From assembly GCA_030568195.1 (NCBI GenBank), contig JAJLTO010000004.1, positions 806,001 through 870,000 of the forward strand: DNA of 64,000 bases. The letters run 5' to 3'. Within the stretch, counting starts at the first letter, position 1. Each line of letters begins with the position of its first letter. Positions 34,691-46,539 of this stretch are shown piece by piece. The stretch is from Dipodascopsis uninucleata var. uninucleata. Taxonomy: Eukaryota; Ascomycota; Lipomycetes; Lipomycetales; Lipomycetaceae. The position numbers and the translations under genes are program-made. The notes beneath the pieces were generated by a model that was not told where the DNA came from, made no database searches, and was given only the letters and a program-made list of their open reading frames with translations.

Positions 34691-36238
34691 CTATCGCCGT
34701 ATCCAAACAATTGGTCCTTCAACAGCACGCTCGGTGTCGCTGTCATATCCATCGTGCCACCGCCCCAATACTGCCTTGCATCCTGGTAACATTACAGCTT
34801 TATGAATCCATCGTTGCTCCTCATATTCTCTAGGCCCAACCTCGAACTCAAGGCAGTACATGCAAAACTTCGCCCAGCCAAGCACACCAAGAATTGGTTC
34901 TTCAATAGGCGTTATTTCTACAATAGCTCGTCGCTGTTCCGTAGTGCCTCGTAAGTGGTGCGATGTACCCGACACTCGTAGTGAGATGGGACCTGAGATC
35001 TCGTTTGGAATATTGATCTGCCAGTCTACAATGTCACCTATGATAGAGCGGCGCATCTCCGACGACGTTGGCACTAGACGAAAGAGCTCAAAGTCCTGAT
35101 AGTTGAAGAAAGCATACAACCCTAGGAAAATATTTTCGAATCCCGTCTCACCGTTGATAGACCAACCTGCAGAAGAATCTGTTTCCCATGCAGACTCATT
35201 GTCGTCAGGACCGTCGACCTCTGAGTTGCCCGCGATATGGTCCTCCACAGCCAAGTCAACCGAGTTAGAGCGACTTCGGCGATGGCGATGGTAGCCATTG
35301 ACTATATCTGTTAAGCCGTTAGATGCTAGTATTGAAGAAATATCCGGCTCGCCAGTTTCGCTGTTGACTTCCAGTTCGAAATCAAATGCTAATGAGTTAT
35401 CCTGGAACGCAGGAGCCAGTGTACGGCTAAAAATACTGTCATTCTCTCTCCTTCTCCTCATACGTCGCTTGTTGCGATTAGCTGTAGAAAAGTCCTCAGA
35501 CGAGGGGTCTGTGCGCCTGTTGATATATCTCAATGGCTCAATTTCGTCCATGCCAGTTGTAATCGGGCCAAGTCCGGAATGCACATTCATCATTTGCCAG
35601 AACGTGACAAGCGCAGACACAACATGCAGCTGGGGCAGTCCCGTATCTGGATGGAAAAGAGGATGCCTCGGCGAGTCGTATACTATCCTATATATCGGAT
35701 CAAGCGGACGCGGCGCAATGCCTGGAAAGCCAAGCGCAGGAATAAGTAACGATTTTACCAGGTCAAATTTCTCTCGAAGTTCGGTCTTGTTATGACCCTC
35801 CTTAGCTGGCGTGAGCGGCAAGTGGAACATATATTCTTGTACAACATTTGCTCCTTCAAAGTTGGAATAATTCTTCTGCTTGTGTTCGGCTAGTAACGCT
35901 CTAGCATATTCCACGTCATCTGGCGCGTAGAACCTGTAGGCGAGCATCTTCACACGATGTATATAGTGATGACGGAAGTCGTAGTCACGCTCTAGATCCT
36001 TTACGTTGACTATATCTGTGACAAGAACCTCATGAACATCAGCACTTGAGTTTTCAAAGAACTTAGGATTGTCAAAGTGCTGGAGGAAGCGCGCTCGCCA
36101 GAAGTATTTACTCTTGTCAACCTTGAGATTGATCGTCTTCGAGGACTGCAGCAGCGCACAGAGGCATCTATCAGACAGGTACTTTGCAACAAGCTGTATG
36201 ATTTCCTGGGGGAGATCTTCCAGATAACAAGTGCCCAT
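34691..36238 (-). CDS. F-box protein
   Basis: Intronless, 515 residues. The N-terminus has an F-box: LEDLPQEIIQLVAKYLSDRCLCALLQSSKTIN at about 5-36, followed by FWRARFLQHF. F-box proteins bind Skp1 and bring substrates to SCF ubiquitin ligases. A middle disordered section holds basic RRMRRRREN and RHRRSRSNS patches. The C-terminal part has a dense, probably folded domain (IIGDIVDWQINIPNEISG, LRVSGTSHHLRGTTEQRR, EEPILGVLGWAKFCMYCLEFE, MLPGCKAVLGRWHDG) that I take to be the substrate-binding region and do not recognise as a named fold. It is neither a clear WD40 nor an LRR domain. The start is the ATG just before the F-box. Confidence 0.85.
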   Translation of the reverse strand: MGTCYLEDLPQEIIQLVAKYLSDRCLCALLQSSKTINLKVDKSKYFWRARFLQHFDNPKFFENSSADVHEVLVTDIVNVKDLERDYDFRHHYIHRVKMLAYRFYAPDDVEYARALLAEHKQKNYSNFEGANVVQEYMFHLPLTPAKEGHNKTELREKFDLVKSLLIPALGFPGIAPRPLDPIYRIVYDSPRHPLFHPDTGLPQLHVVSALVTFWQMMNVHSGLGPITTGMDEIEPLRYINRRTDPSSEDFSTANRNKRRMRRRRENDSIFSRTLAPAFQDNSLAFDFELEVNSETGEPDISSILASNGLTDIVNGYHRHRRSRSNSVDLAVEDHIAGNSEVDGPDDNESAWETDSSAGWSINGETGFENIFLGLYAFFNYQDFELFRLVPTSSEMRRSIIGDIVDWQINIPNEISGPISLRVSGTSHHLRGTTEQRRAIVEITPIEEPILGVLGWAKFCMYCLEFEVGPREYEEQRWIHKAVMLPGCKAVLGRWHDGYDSDTERAVEGPIVWIRR

Positions 36239-38787
36239 TTTCGTTATTCTAGCATATTATTTACTCGCTGCGCGGTCAGCCGCCACGGTCGAGCAAAGCC
36301 AGATGGTTAATGCTCTCAGCACGACTGAAGAGTTGTCTGACGTACAGTGATTAGCGTTCGTGTGACGCCTGGCGAAACACGGATTGCGGGGAGGCTATGA
36401 GCAAGATACTAAAGAACTGTGCGATAAAAGCCTATGGATATGCTGTAGGGACTCAGCTATGTAAGCGATCGGCGCTCTGGGAAGAAGACGTAAGACAAGC
36501 TGTAGGTTGGTGACAAAGAGGTGCATAGAAGTAGTTATACTAATAATAAGTATATTCCAGTGGTACTCTTATAAGTAAATGACTTCCCAGCTTAGTTCAG
36601 ATAAACTCTACGTAAGATTGAAACTTAATATTACCACAGACCATGACCACTATGTTTGCTCTATCATTTTGGACTATCTAATTTACCTATGGTGGTCTGT
36701 CACTTTAATTGTACTTTCATTAATGGAGCGACTAGAGTGCAGCTCATTTTACATGATTAACTGATCGATTTTTTGGCTTTTCAATTTTTTTGTTATTTTG
36801 GGTGACATGATGGCTTATGCACTTAATTCTATTCTTTCTAAACCCAGTTTCGTCTTCGCTTACATGTCCTGGGGTTATCGATTAGTTTCGAGCCATTCGC
36901 TCGCTCGAGTGAGATTATTTCCAGTCGATTCTTTCGTTCAGCTCGCCAGACATACACGTAACCTGGTCTCGCTACGTTATATACAGACTGGCCGACGTCA
37001 CTGGTTCTCGCGAGAGCTGGCTAGCCTGACAAAGACAAGAAAGTGAAGGAAAACCAAGAAAGAACGACCGCAAAATAGGTTGAACCCAAAAACCGAGCGA
37101 GCGTCGGCGATAAACTCATTTATAACAGGCCACTGTAGCTATATATGCGAGCGTGGCTGCCCCGCCGCCGCCCTGGACGCCTCGTCGCCAACTTAAGCAC
37201 CGCCAGCCTTTGACATTAGGCACTCGTGAGGCGAGAGTCACTGGTGAATGGCGTAGACGCGCAGGTAGGCGGACGCCTCACGGAGGAATATAACCGATTT
37301 CCAGGAAGTCTGCGCTGCGAGCACTAGAAGATCCAGGACTGCTGCGCGCTACAGTTGCGTATTCATAGATTTGCTATTTGTTCATTCGTTCGCTTGCTCA
37401 TTCGTCCTTGTTCGTCTGTTCATTTTCGCTCGCGTCTGCGTTCGCACATGCCGAGATTCTATATGGATAAGTACGCGAACACATACAGACACGCACATAG
37501 ACACATTCATAAATTATATGTTTTCTTCCGTCCCTCGCCTGCCGCGGCTGTAGAGACACATCGTACAGCGCTGGACTGTTATGGCTCTAAGAACTTCCTG
37601 GACGTTGAATATTAAACAACCCAGCTTCTACGCTAGTTGCAATATTGCGTCGATTATGTAATAGCGGCATCTTGCGCTTCGGCGGCCGGCCAGCAATAGC
37701 AGCAAGCCTGTCCGAACACAGCAGCGAAATATGCGCTAAAAGGGTTGCGCTTGGGCCATTAGAAACCTTATCTACGAGGCTCCTTCTATCGAGACAGTTC
37801 CTACTGATATCCCTCACAGTAAAGCGCTGTCGGAAAAATTATTCCAAACCCTGTGCATAGAGAGCAGGCGCTAATTATCCGATGCGAGCTGGTGCTGGGA
37901 AGGGAGGGGCTACAGGAGCAGTGCGCCTCTTTTACCTGTAACATGTACGTGCTACGAGTATGTGAACGCTGTGCTGTCTGAGCAGTGCGCTGCACCGTAA
38001 AATGCAATCAAAATCTTCCTCTTTCATGCTGCACTACGAGTCTCGCCATTTATAGGTAGCAGATAGGCAGCGAGCCATGTACAGAACTGCATGTGGCCAG
38101 ATGTGCGACGGCGGAGTTCTCTGTCTACAATATAACTGAACGGCTCGCGCTCATCTGCCGCCCAGATTCTATGTGGCGTAATGTATTACTCACACAACTG
38201 CTGGTGTACAATAATGTCGTGTGCAGTTAGTCTGTCATCGTAGCGTAAACAAAATAAAAGGAAACCCGTCTAGACCGCGAGCAAATTTTTTCGTCTGCTC
38301 CTCTTCTCGCAATAGTTTCTAAGCAGATACTAACTTCATTAGATTTATGCTAACCTTAACACGCATTTCAACCATAGACGCGGTCGAACGGCCACTGATA
38401 AACAAAGCAACGCGCATCAGGCTATTCGCTTAACAAATTAGAAACAAAGCAAGTGCAACGCGAAGCAGAGAGTCCCATGCTACGTTAACTGAAACCATAT
38501 ATACTCTGTACCGATACCCGCAAATACACATATACATCTACACATCTCTATATCTATCTATGCACACAGATATATAATACATATTCAGATCTCTAGGTAG
38601 CGGATACCTGAAACTATGCTACTATCCACGCTCCATACCCAGATTAACAAGCAGGTCTCCGAAAAATAAAATGGAATATAGTAAATTACTTAAATTATAC
38701 CAGAAAACTTCGACAAAAAAGATTAGCAATCGCTATGTAACAAAAATGAACCCTTTTACATCAATCACACTTAGAATCTCCGACACC
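36239..38787. other. Large intergenic region, partly GC-richer
   Basis: About 2.5 kb with no supported gene. A stretch around 37080-37330 is noticeably GC-rich compared with other intergenic DNA, and 37370-37440 repeats TTCATTCG/TTCGTC-like words. Short plus ORFs (36798-37046, 37355-37615) have no protein-like features. It could hold a long leader and promoter for the F-box gene at 34691-36238 or a noncoding transcript. Confidence 0.5.
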
Positions 38788-40014
38788 TTAAAATATTGTG
38801 ACTTCCTCGCCAACATCCAGTAAACTTCTCTTATCGAGCTCATCCTGAACTTGGTCAATTAGTGAATCAACATTTCGCCAGTCATATATAATGCTGTCAA
38901 GAACAACCTCGGTCCTGCTGATAAGCGTCTCTTGCACCTGCAGATTTTCCGGTGTCCGTGGTGTGAAGATTCTCATTTGATTAGACCATGCAAGAACGTA
39001 TTCGGGGCCGAGGAAAAAAGCCGCTCGGAACAGGTCTATCTTATCTGTCAAAATCTCGTACTCTATGCAAGTGTATAGAGTCAGCACATCGTATCCGAAC
39101 GTAAGGATCTCCTTGTCCGAGAAATTCCTGAAATCGATAATCCCAGATACTCTATCTCTTTCGCTAGATGTACTCGGGTGAATTTTTTCTACGCTGGGAA
39201 TCGGCCCAAAAATTGCTTCCAAAAATTTCCAATAGTACATGATCACCGCCCCCAAGTTCTTGATCGAGGGATGCGGTATAGCAATACCGCACTGTACTGC
39301 TTTAGGCGTTCGCATAACTTCGATAATAGCGGCTGCGATAGGGCACAGCCGTTCTCCCTTTTTGACCCAATTAATCACATCTTGGACTGGCTGCTGAGGA
39401 CACGGAAACACTACTGAATATCCTACCACTGTTAAGAGCGTAAGATATAAGTTGCTAAGCAGTAAAGTTGATGTCTGCGTTAATAAACCTTTGAATTGCT
39501 CGATATCCGACGACACTCGATCATATAAAACGCTATCCACTAATCGTTTTAACTGCTTGTTAACTAATCGTAAATCAAGCAGCATGTCATATGAAATGTA
39601 GTTAATAATTTCGAGAACGACGTTATCCGGCATGTGACACTCGCAGGGCTTGCCTGTATTTCATTAGATATCTTGTCAGTCACTTCATCGACCTATTTCT
39701 TATCTACAGTCCATTCATCACTCACTGTGGCACTTAAGCTTAAATCCCTTGCCATGTCTGTCTTCTAATGATCGATGTAACATGAAGAGTGAACTCTTAA
39801 AGCGTTTGACTTCGCAAAGAGCGATCTTGGGGCGCCTTCGGTCCGATTGCTCTGATTTCACATAGCTAGAGCGCGAATCTTCTGAGCTAATGCTCTTCCG
39901 ACCCTGGTATTCATTTGGTACTGGTTCCGATGACTTGTGTAAGTGAAGCCGTCCCAGTAATTTCGACACGATCTTCGGTCGGTGCGACATCTTTGAGTCC
40001 AGAGTTGCCGACAT
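38788..40014 (-). CDS. F-box-like protein of unknown specificity
   Basis: Exons 39726-40014 and 38788-39653 join in frame to 384 residues across an intron with GTGAGT, a TATCTAAT branch and CAG end (39654-39725). The first exon is a basic, Ser-rich head (MSATLDSKMSHRPKIVSKLL). Just after the junction comes MPDNVVLEIINYISYDMLLDLRLVNKQLKRLVDSVLYDRV at about 105-144, which reads as a divergent F-box helix set. The remaining 240 residues look globular and helical (GYSVVFPCPQQPVQDVINWV, FSDKEILTFGYDVLTLYTCIEYEIL) and match no family I know. The transposed order, head then F-box, is common. Gene structure is well supported; the function is inferred from the weak F-box only. Confidence 0.7.
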
Positions 40015-40929
40015 TTTGATTAATATCACCTTATAAGATTTAAAAATTCTTTATATCACAATTTTGCATTTGGCATCTGTGTGTGATTATTTAGTATCAC
40101 TTCGGTACATTTATCTGAGCGGATCAAACCATTCCTTGGAGCAGCTATGTAAACCTACTGTAATTCCCGAGAAATGTCATATCCCACAATATGCCGGCAC
40201 TTAGCCTAGGTAGTCGGTAACGTGTTCTAGTGACACACGTGTCACGTGATAATAAATTTATGATCTACGTCAGAATCGCTTTCTAAGAAGCTGATGGTTT
40301 ATCAGCATTAGCTATGTATTTGTCATAATTACTTGACGCTGACAACCAATTTGAACTCTCGAATATGGTGTATCGCGACCGTTAAACTATCCTCTTATCT
40401 ACGGCAGCTCTAGCTTTAATAGTAGGTAATATTGTATGTTGGAGAGATATACAAAAACGTTTTATGCTAGATATTTGCAGTACTAGTTACTTCGATATCC
40501 TCATAGCATGTAGTCAGATAGATGCAGAGATTGCTCGGATTATTTTTATCCTATATACTAGCAGCATAGGAGGACAATTTGCCTTCACTGTATGCCCTAA
40601 ACCTGAATAGCTGATAGAGGCCACTTTCGTTTCCTTTCGCATGAAGCTGTTAGTACCGGTTAACCCTAACAATTAGCCCTAATATTCCTGGGGCAAATCA
40701 GAATAGAGGTAAATGTAATAGTGGTTTAGGTTTCAGAACCTTGAGAACCAAGAGAAAAAATATTTTATGTGGTTAATTTGAAAAAAAGACAAAAATTCAT
40801 TAACTTCCTCGCGATCAGGTCTTCATAGAAACAGAATCATCAGATTCTAACGAATCAACGTTAGTAGAGTGTTACATCTAACGGTATCCTATCGTTTTCT
40901 ACTGATTTGGATTATTTCATTTGACAAAA
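40015..40929. other. Divergent promoter region F-box-like gene/RLI1
   Basis: About 0.9 kb separates the two divergent starts. It contains two close CACGTG sites (see separate entry). No ORF or RNA gene was recognised. Confidence 0.5.
40236..40248. promoter_or_regulatory. Paired E-box (two CACGTG hexamers, 7-bp spacing)
   Basis: The sequence ACACGTGTCACGTGA contains CACGTG at 40236-40241 and again at 40243-40248. Each is a palindromic core for bHLH regulators such as Cbf1/Pho4 or USF types. They lie about 225 bp from the F-box-like gene start and about 680 bp from the RLI1 start. Which gene they serve is unknown. Confidence 0.55.
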
Positions 40930-43096
40930 ATGAGTGATAAATTAACTAGGTGAGTGATGTGTCATAAAGTCCAATAGGAAACAGCATTACACTGCTCTTT
41001 GTTGTCTATCATGACGTTAGATATTCACGTTTGCTACTGCAAAGTGATGAATTCGTGCATCAATTTTGAGATGGTGGCAATTATATTTAATGTGATTTAA
41101 TGCGAACCTATAGGATATGGATGCTTTGTGACAAAAAGGTGGATATCTAACAAATATATCTAGAATTGCTATTGTCAACGCCGACAAGTGCAAGCCAAAG
41201 GTACTTATATTTTTCATCACCTGTGATTTCTTTCCAGACTGTATATAGATCAAATTTCTGATACTTTTGTGTTCTAGAAATGTCGTCAGGAATGTCGAAA
41301 ATCGTGTCCTGTCGTTAGAACTGGAAAATTGTGCATTGAGGTTACGCCAGAATCAAAGATTGCTTTCATCTCGGAAACCCTATGGTATGTATTGTGAAGT
41401 ATTTCTCACGTATCATGTTAATAGTGCTAACGAGCTTAATAGTATTGGTTGTGGTATCTGTCCAAAAAAGTGTCCTTTCGGTGCTATTCATATTATTAAT
41501 TTGCCTACAAACCTGGACAAGGAGGTCACGCATAGATACTCAGCCAATTCATTCAAGCTTCATAGATTACCGACTCCAAGACCAGGGCAGGTTCTTGGTC
41601 TGGTTGGTACCAACGGTATCGGCAAATCCACTGCTTTGAAGATCTTAGCAGGAAAGTTGAAGCCGAACCTGGGACAGTTCGATGCTCCTCCAGATTGGGA
41701 AGACATTCTCAAGTATTTCCGTGGTAATGAATTGCAGAATTACTTCACCAAAGTATTAGAGGACAATTTAAAGGCCATTATTAAGCCTCAGTATGTCGAT
41801 CATATTCCACGAGCCATTAGGGGACCAGTTACGAAGGTTCAGCCACTACTTAAGGCCAAGTCAGAACGAGATGCCTATGACTATCTGCTTGATTCACTTG
41901 AACTTCGTGGTGTTTTGGACCGTGAGGTGGGACAGCTCTCTGGTGGTGAACTGCAAAGATTTGCCATCGGTATGACCTGTGTTCAGCAGGCGGATGTATA
42001 CATGTTTGATGAGCCTTCCTCGTATTTGGACGTTAAGCAGCGATTGAATGCAGCACTTGTGATTCGTAGCCTGCTACGTCCAGATTGCTATGTCATCGTT
42101 GTAGAACACGATTTGTCTGTTCTGGATTATCTGTCTGACTTCGTTTGTATCTTGTATGGTGTTCCTTCGATCTATGGTGTTGTCAGTTTACCGTCTTCTG
42201 TACGTGAAGGAATCAATATATTTTTGGACGGCAATATCCCAACTGAGAATCTACGCTTTCGTGAAGATTCGCTTCAATTCAGATTGGCTGATGCTTCTGA
42301 GATTATTCCTATTGATAAGTCACGGGCTTTCAACTATCCAGCAATTTCTAAGACTATGGGTGGCTTTAGACTGCGAGTGGAGTCTGGTGAATTCACTGAT
42401 TCCGAGATCATCGTCATGATGGGTGAGAACGGAACTGGTAAGACAACATTTTGTCGTCTGCTTGCTGGATCCTTATTGCCAGATAATGGAAAGAAAGTCG
42501 GTGAAATGAGTGTAAGTATGAAACCGCAGAAGATTAGCCCGAAGTTCACTGGTACAGTGCGTCAACTTTTTTTCAAGAAGATTAGAGCTTCTTTCTTGAT
42601 GCCACAATTTCAAACTGATGTTTGTAAGCCATTGCGGATTGACGATCTTATTGACCTCGAAGTGCAAAACTTGTCTGGTGGTGAATTACAGCGTGTTGCC
42701 ATTGTGCTGGCTTTGGGACAACCGGCTGATATATATCTTATTGACGAACCTTCTGCTTATCTTGATTCCGAGCAGCGTATTATCTGTGCTAAAGTTATTA
42801 AGCGATTTATTTTGCACGCTAAGAAGACTGCGTTTATTGTCGAGCACGATTTTATTATGGCTACCTATCTTGCTGACCGTGTCATCGTGTTTGAGGGAAA
42901 ACCATCTGTCGATGCGATGGCTCGAAAGCCTGAGAGCCTTTTGACTGGTTGTAACAAGTTTTTAAAGAACCTCAATGTCACATTTCGACGCGACCCTGTT
43001 TCATATAGACCACGTATCAACAAACTTGGTAGTCAGCTCGACCATGAACAGAAATCTAGTGGTAATTATTTCTTTATTGACAATTACGAAGAGTAG
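40930..43096 (+). CDS. RLI1: ABCE1/Rli1 ribosome-recycling factor
   Basis: Exons 40930-40949, 41164-41200, 41278-41384 and 41443-43096 give 605 residues (yeast 608). Rli1 splits ribosomes after termination using two ATPase domains and two 4Fe-4S clusters. The N-terminal cluster cysteines are [16 protein letters not shown] and, across the last splice, [16 protein letters not shown]. Walker A of NBD1 is GTNGIGKST at about 110-118, with signature [15 protein letters not shown]2 has [21 protein letters not shown] and DEPSAYLD. The hinge segment after NBD1 is also conserved. The first exon is just MSDKLT plus two bases. Essential and nearly invariant in eukaryotes, so identification is very strong. 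Confidence 0.97.
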
Positions 43097-43816
43097 AAGA
43101 GTAGAATCTCTCAAACTATTCAACTTTTACTCAAAATGCATCTCCGCAGAAGAGCAATTAAGGCGTTGTTTGAAGTGCTCTAGTTCAAATTACAGTGCAA
43201 CGAAATTGGCATTCCTAATGTTATTTTTATGAGTATCCATTTCTTACAATTTTAAAGCCTTCAGTATTCACAATGGCGCATGTGGCATGTCATCCAGACT
43301 ACGACAAAAAGTTATAAGTACTCTCCTTAGAAGCTATTTTAATACTTAGTGATCCTATCTTATTCGTGTCCTAATCGTTTCCCTTTCTGTTTTGTGTGTC
43401 GACATTTTTACAATCATTAGTCTTGTATTTCGTATATAGCTATACACTATATATCATTATTTAAAAAGTTGTAGATTAATAGGGCAGGGTACATAATATA
43501 TTGGAATATTTAAAGGTTCCTTACATATTTTCATATTCAGAAACTGCTGCATTTATTTCGTTTTCTAAATTCAGAGGAGGTAATCCAGTATATTGCGCGC
43601 GATATCAATGGATTTTTGACGTAAACGTCAAGCATTTTACTGAGAATATTACCCGGAGTTAGGACCTGCCACGTACACTGAAAAGTCAGCGCCTGAAAAG
43701 GCAGTGATACAAAAAGTACAGAGCAGGAGTCCAGAAGCAACAGCATTATCAACAAGAGTTTGAGTGATTGTTGACGTTGGTAGAGCTTCAGCAGGATTGA
43801 CCTCAATTAGTTGAAG
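43097..43816. other. Intergenic region RLI1-STT3
   Basis: About 0.7 kb between same-strand genes. A minus ORF (43537-43806) begins without ATG and was rejected. AT-rich poly(A) context follows RLI1. No other feature was seen. Confidence 0.5.
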
Positions 43817-46181
43817 ATGACGTTTTCCCTACCGACATCGCTGCCAAAATCGACGGCCAGTGTGTTGCCTCTACTTAGAACGGTGATTCTATTTACCATC
43901 GCAGGAGCAGCAATCGCGTCCCGACTATTTTCAGTAGTTAGATTCGAAAGCATTATCCATGAATTCGATCCATGGTTCAATTTTAGAGCTACAAAATATT
44001 TAGTTACTCATGATTTTTATTCATTTTTGGATTGGTTCGATGATAGAACTTGGTATCCTCTCGGTCGTGTCACCGGAGGTACTTTGTATCCCGGTTTGAT
44101 GGTGACATCTGCCTTGATCTACCACACTCTAGAGGCGCTTACTTTGCCTGTGGATATTCGCAATGTTTGTGTAATGTTGGCTCCCATCTTTTCAGGGCTG
44201 ACAGCTTACTCAACTTATTTATTTACTTGTGAAATGAAGGACGAAGCGGCCGGACTACTAGCTGCTGCCTTTGTGGGAATTGCCCCTGGTGCGTAGGAAG
44301 AGAATTTCTAGTTTATCTCGGACATAACATATTACTTGATGAGAATTCTGTGTATTCTGATATTAACGTTTCTAATTAGGATATATTTCTCGATCTGTCG
44401 CTGGATCTTATGATAATGAGGCAATTGCAATTTTCTTGCTCATGTTCACCTTTTACCTTTGGATTAAAGCTCTCAAACTTGGATCTGCATTCTGGGGTAC
44501 ACTCGCTGCTCTATTCTACTTCTATATGGTTGCTGCGTGGGGAGGTTACGTCTTCATCACTAATATGATTCCTCTTCATGCCCTCACTTTAATTGTCATG
44601 GGCAAATACTCAAACAGATTATACATTGCCTACTCTTCATGGTATGCTATAGGAACTTTGGCCTCTATGCAGATTCCATTCGTCGGATTTTTGCCTATTC
44701 GTTCTAGTGAACACATGAGTGCTCTTGGTGTTTTTGGATTGCTCCAACTTGTTGGATTTGCTCAGTACTTGCGTGGTCGTTTGCCGTCGCCACAGTTCAA
44801 AGTACTTATCACAGTTTCTGTTGTGACCTTTCTAGTTCTTGGTGCATCTGCTATCGTTGGATTGACTATCTCAGGTGTTATTGCGCCGTGGACTGGTCGA
44901 TTCTATTCTCTTTGGGATACTGGTTATGCTAAGATTCACATTCCAATTATTGCCTCCGTGTCGGAACACCAACCTACTGCTTGGCCAGCTTTCTTTTTTG
45001 ATACATTCTTCCTTATTTGGCTTTTCCCGGCTGGTGTTTACCTCGTCTTTCAGGAACTTCGTGATGAGCATGTCTTTGTTATCATTTATGCGATCTTGGC
45101 TTCGTACTTTGCAGGTGTCATGGTTCGTCTGATGTTGACTCTAACTCCAATTGTTTGCGTTAGTGCAGCAATTGGTCTTTCGACTCTTTTTGACATCTAC
45201 ACTGATATGACTACTCCAGTTGAGGCACCAGAGGGAGATAAGAAGGATGAAGATTCTGAAAAGAGCTCCTCTGCGTCTTTACTGAACATCAACATGATTA
45301 CCAAGAATCCATATGTCGGAATCTTTTCTCCTTGGTCGCGTCTAGTGGTTGTGGGCTCATTTTGTGTATATCTCTTCATGTTCGTGCAGCACTGTACCTG
45401 GGTTACTTCCAATGCCTATTCGTCTCCATCTGTTGTACTCGCTAGCAGTTTGCCGGATGGAAGTCAGCACATTATCGATGATTTCAGAGAAGCATATTAT
45501 TGGCTGAGAAAGAATACACCGGAGGATGCGAACATTATGTCTTGGTGGGATTATGGCTATCAGATTGGAGGAATGGCTGACCGTACGACATTGGTTGATA
45601 ATAATACATGGAATAACACACATATTGCTACCGTCGGTCGTGCGATGGCTTCTAAGGAAGAAGACAGTTATCCAATTTTGCGTCAGCATGATGTTGATTA
45701 TATATTGATCATCTTCGGTGGTCTCATTGGTTATTCTGGCGATGACATTAACAAGTTCTTGTGGATGGTTCGAATTGCCGAAGGTATCTGGCCCAATGAA
45801 GTCAAAGAACGTGATTTTTTTACATCTCGTGGTGAATACAAAGTTGATGATCAAGCTACAGCTACGATGAAAAACTCGTTGATGTATAAGATGTCATACT
45901 ATCGCTTTGCTGATCTTTTCGGTCGCCAACCTGCAATTGATCGAGTTCGTAACCAGCGAATCCCTTCTGGTACACCAGAGTCTGAAATCAAGCTCAATAT
46001 CCTAGAAGAAGCTTATACCACAGAGAACTGGATTGTGCGAATCTATAAGGTGAAGGATCTGGATAACATTGGACGTGATCTTGAGTCAGCTACTACTTTT
46101 ACTCAGGCCAAGCAGAAAGGTCGCAGAACTAAAGTTCAAAATACAACGCCAAAGAATCGACCACGCGTTCTAAGGGTATAG
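43817..46181 (+). CDS. STT3: Oligosaccharyltransferase catalytic subunit Stt3
   Basis: Exons 43817-44288 and 44380-46181 give 757 residues (yeast 718). Stt3 transfers the dolichol-linked glycan to Asn-X-Ser/Thr in the ER. Catalytic and binding motifs are all present: HEFDPWFNFRATKYL near 48-62 with the metal-binding Asp, GSYDNEAIAIF, SVSEHQPTAWPAF, WWDYG at 546-550, and DNNTWNNTHIATVGRAM, the conserved site that is itself glycosylated in relatives. About a dozen membrane helices precede the lumenal domain. The C-terminal tail is basic (QKGRRTKVQNTTPKNRPRVLRV). The splice at PG|YISRSVAG is clear. Confidence 0.97.
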
Positions 46182-46539
46182 ATGAAGACGCAAGAATGGG
46201 ATATATACGACATGGTTAGTGAGATAATCTATTGTTTTTAACATTGCTTTACTCTAACTTATGGGCATCATTACTAAACTAAAACAAAAGCACTGATTAT
46301 AAAATATACTGTTTCAGAAGTTATATTTCATCGGAAGGACTCAATGTTGATTAATATACTATTAGAAGTAGGGACCATTGTTTATTACGTAAAAATATGA
46401 GCTTGCAAACATCAAAAATCTGTTTACCTCGTCTACGAATATTGCTCTATTTAGAACAATATTTTACAGATATCGCGCAATCATATATCGCGTTACATAT
46501 AATAATAATCTAATTGAAAAAACTTGGTAATTCCTGATT
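46182..46539. other. Convergent spacer STT3/RED-like gene
   Basis: 358 bp, AT-rich, with facing 3' ends of two genes. No gene was seen. Confidence 0.55.

Noticed and set aside
35298-35795. 165-codon plus-strand ORF
   Set aside because: Fully antisense to the F-box gene, with no protein-like features of its own.
36798-37615. Small plus ORFs in the GC-richer spacer
   Set aside because: No protein-like composition or domain; ends do not suggest exons.
43537-43806. Minus-strand hydrophobic ORF beside the STT3 start; another minus frame over the same bases reads about 50 codons that look protein-like
   Set aside because: Neither frame has an ATG start, upstream splicing would have to run inside STT3, and no family is recognised.
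45357-45854. 165-codon minus-strand ORF
   Set aside because: Antisense to the STT3 lumenal domain; a shadow of its codon usage.
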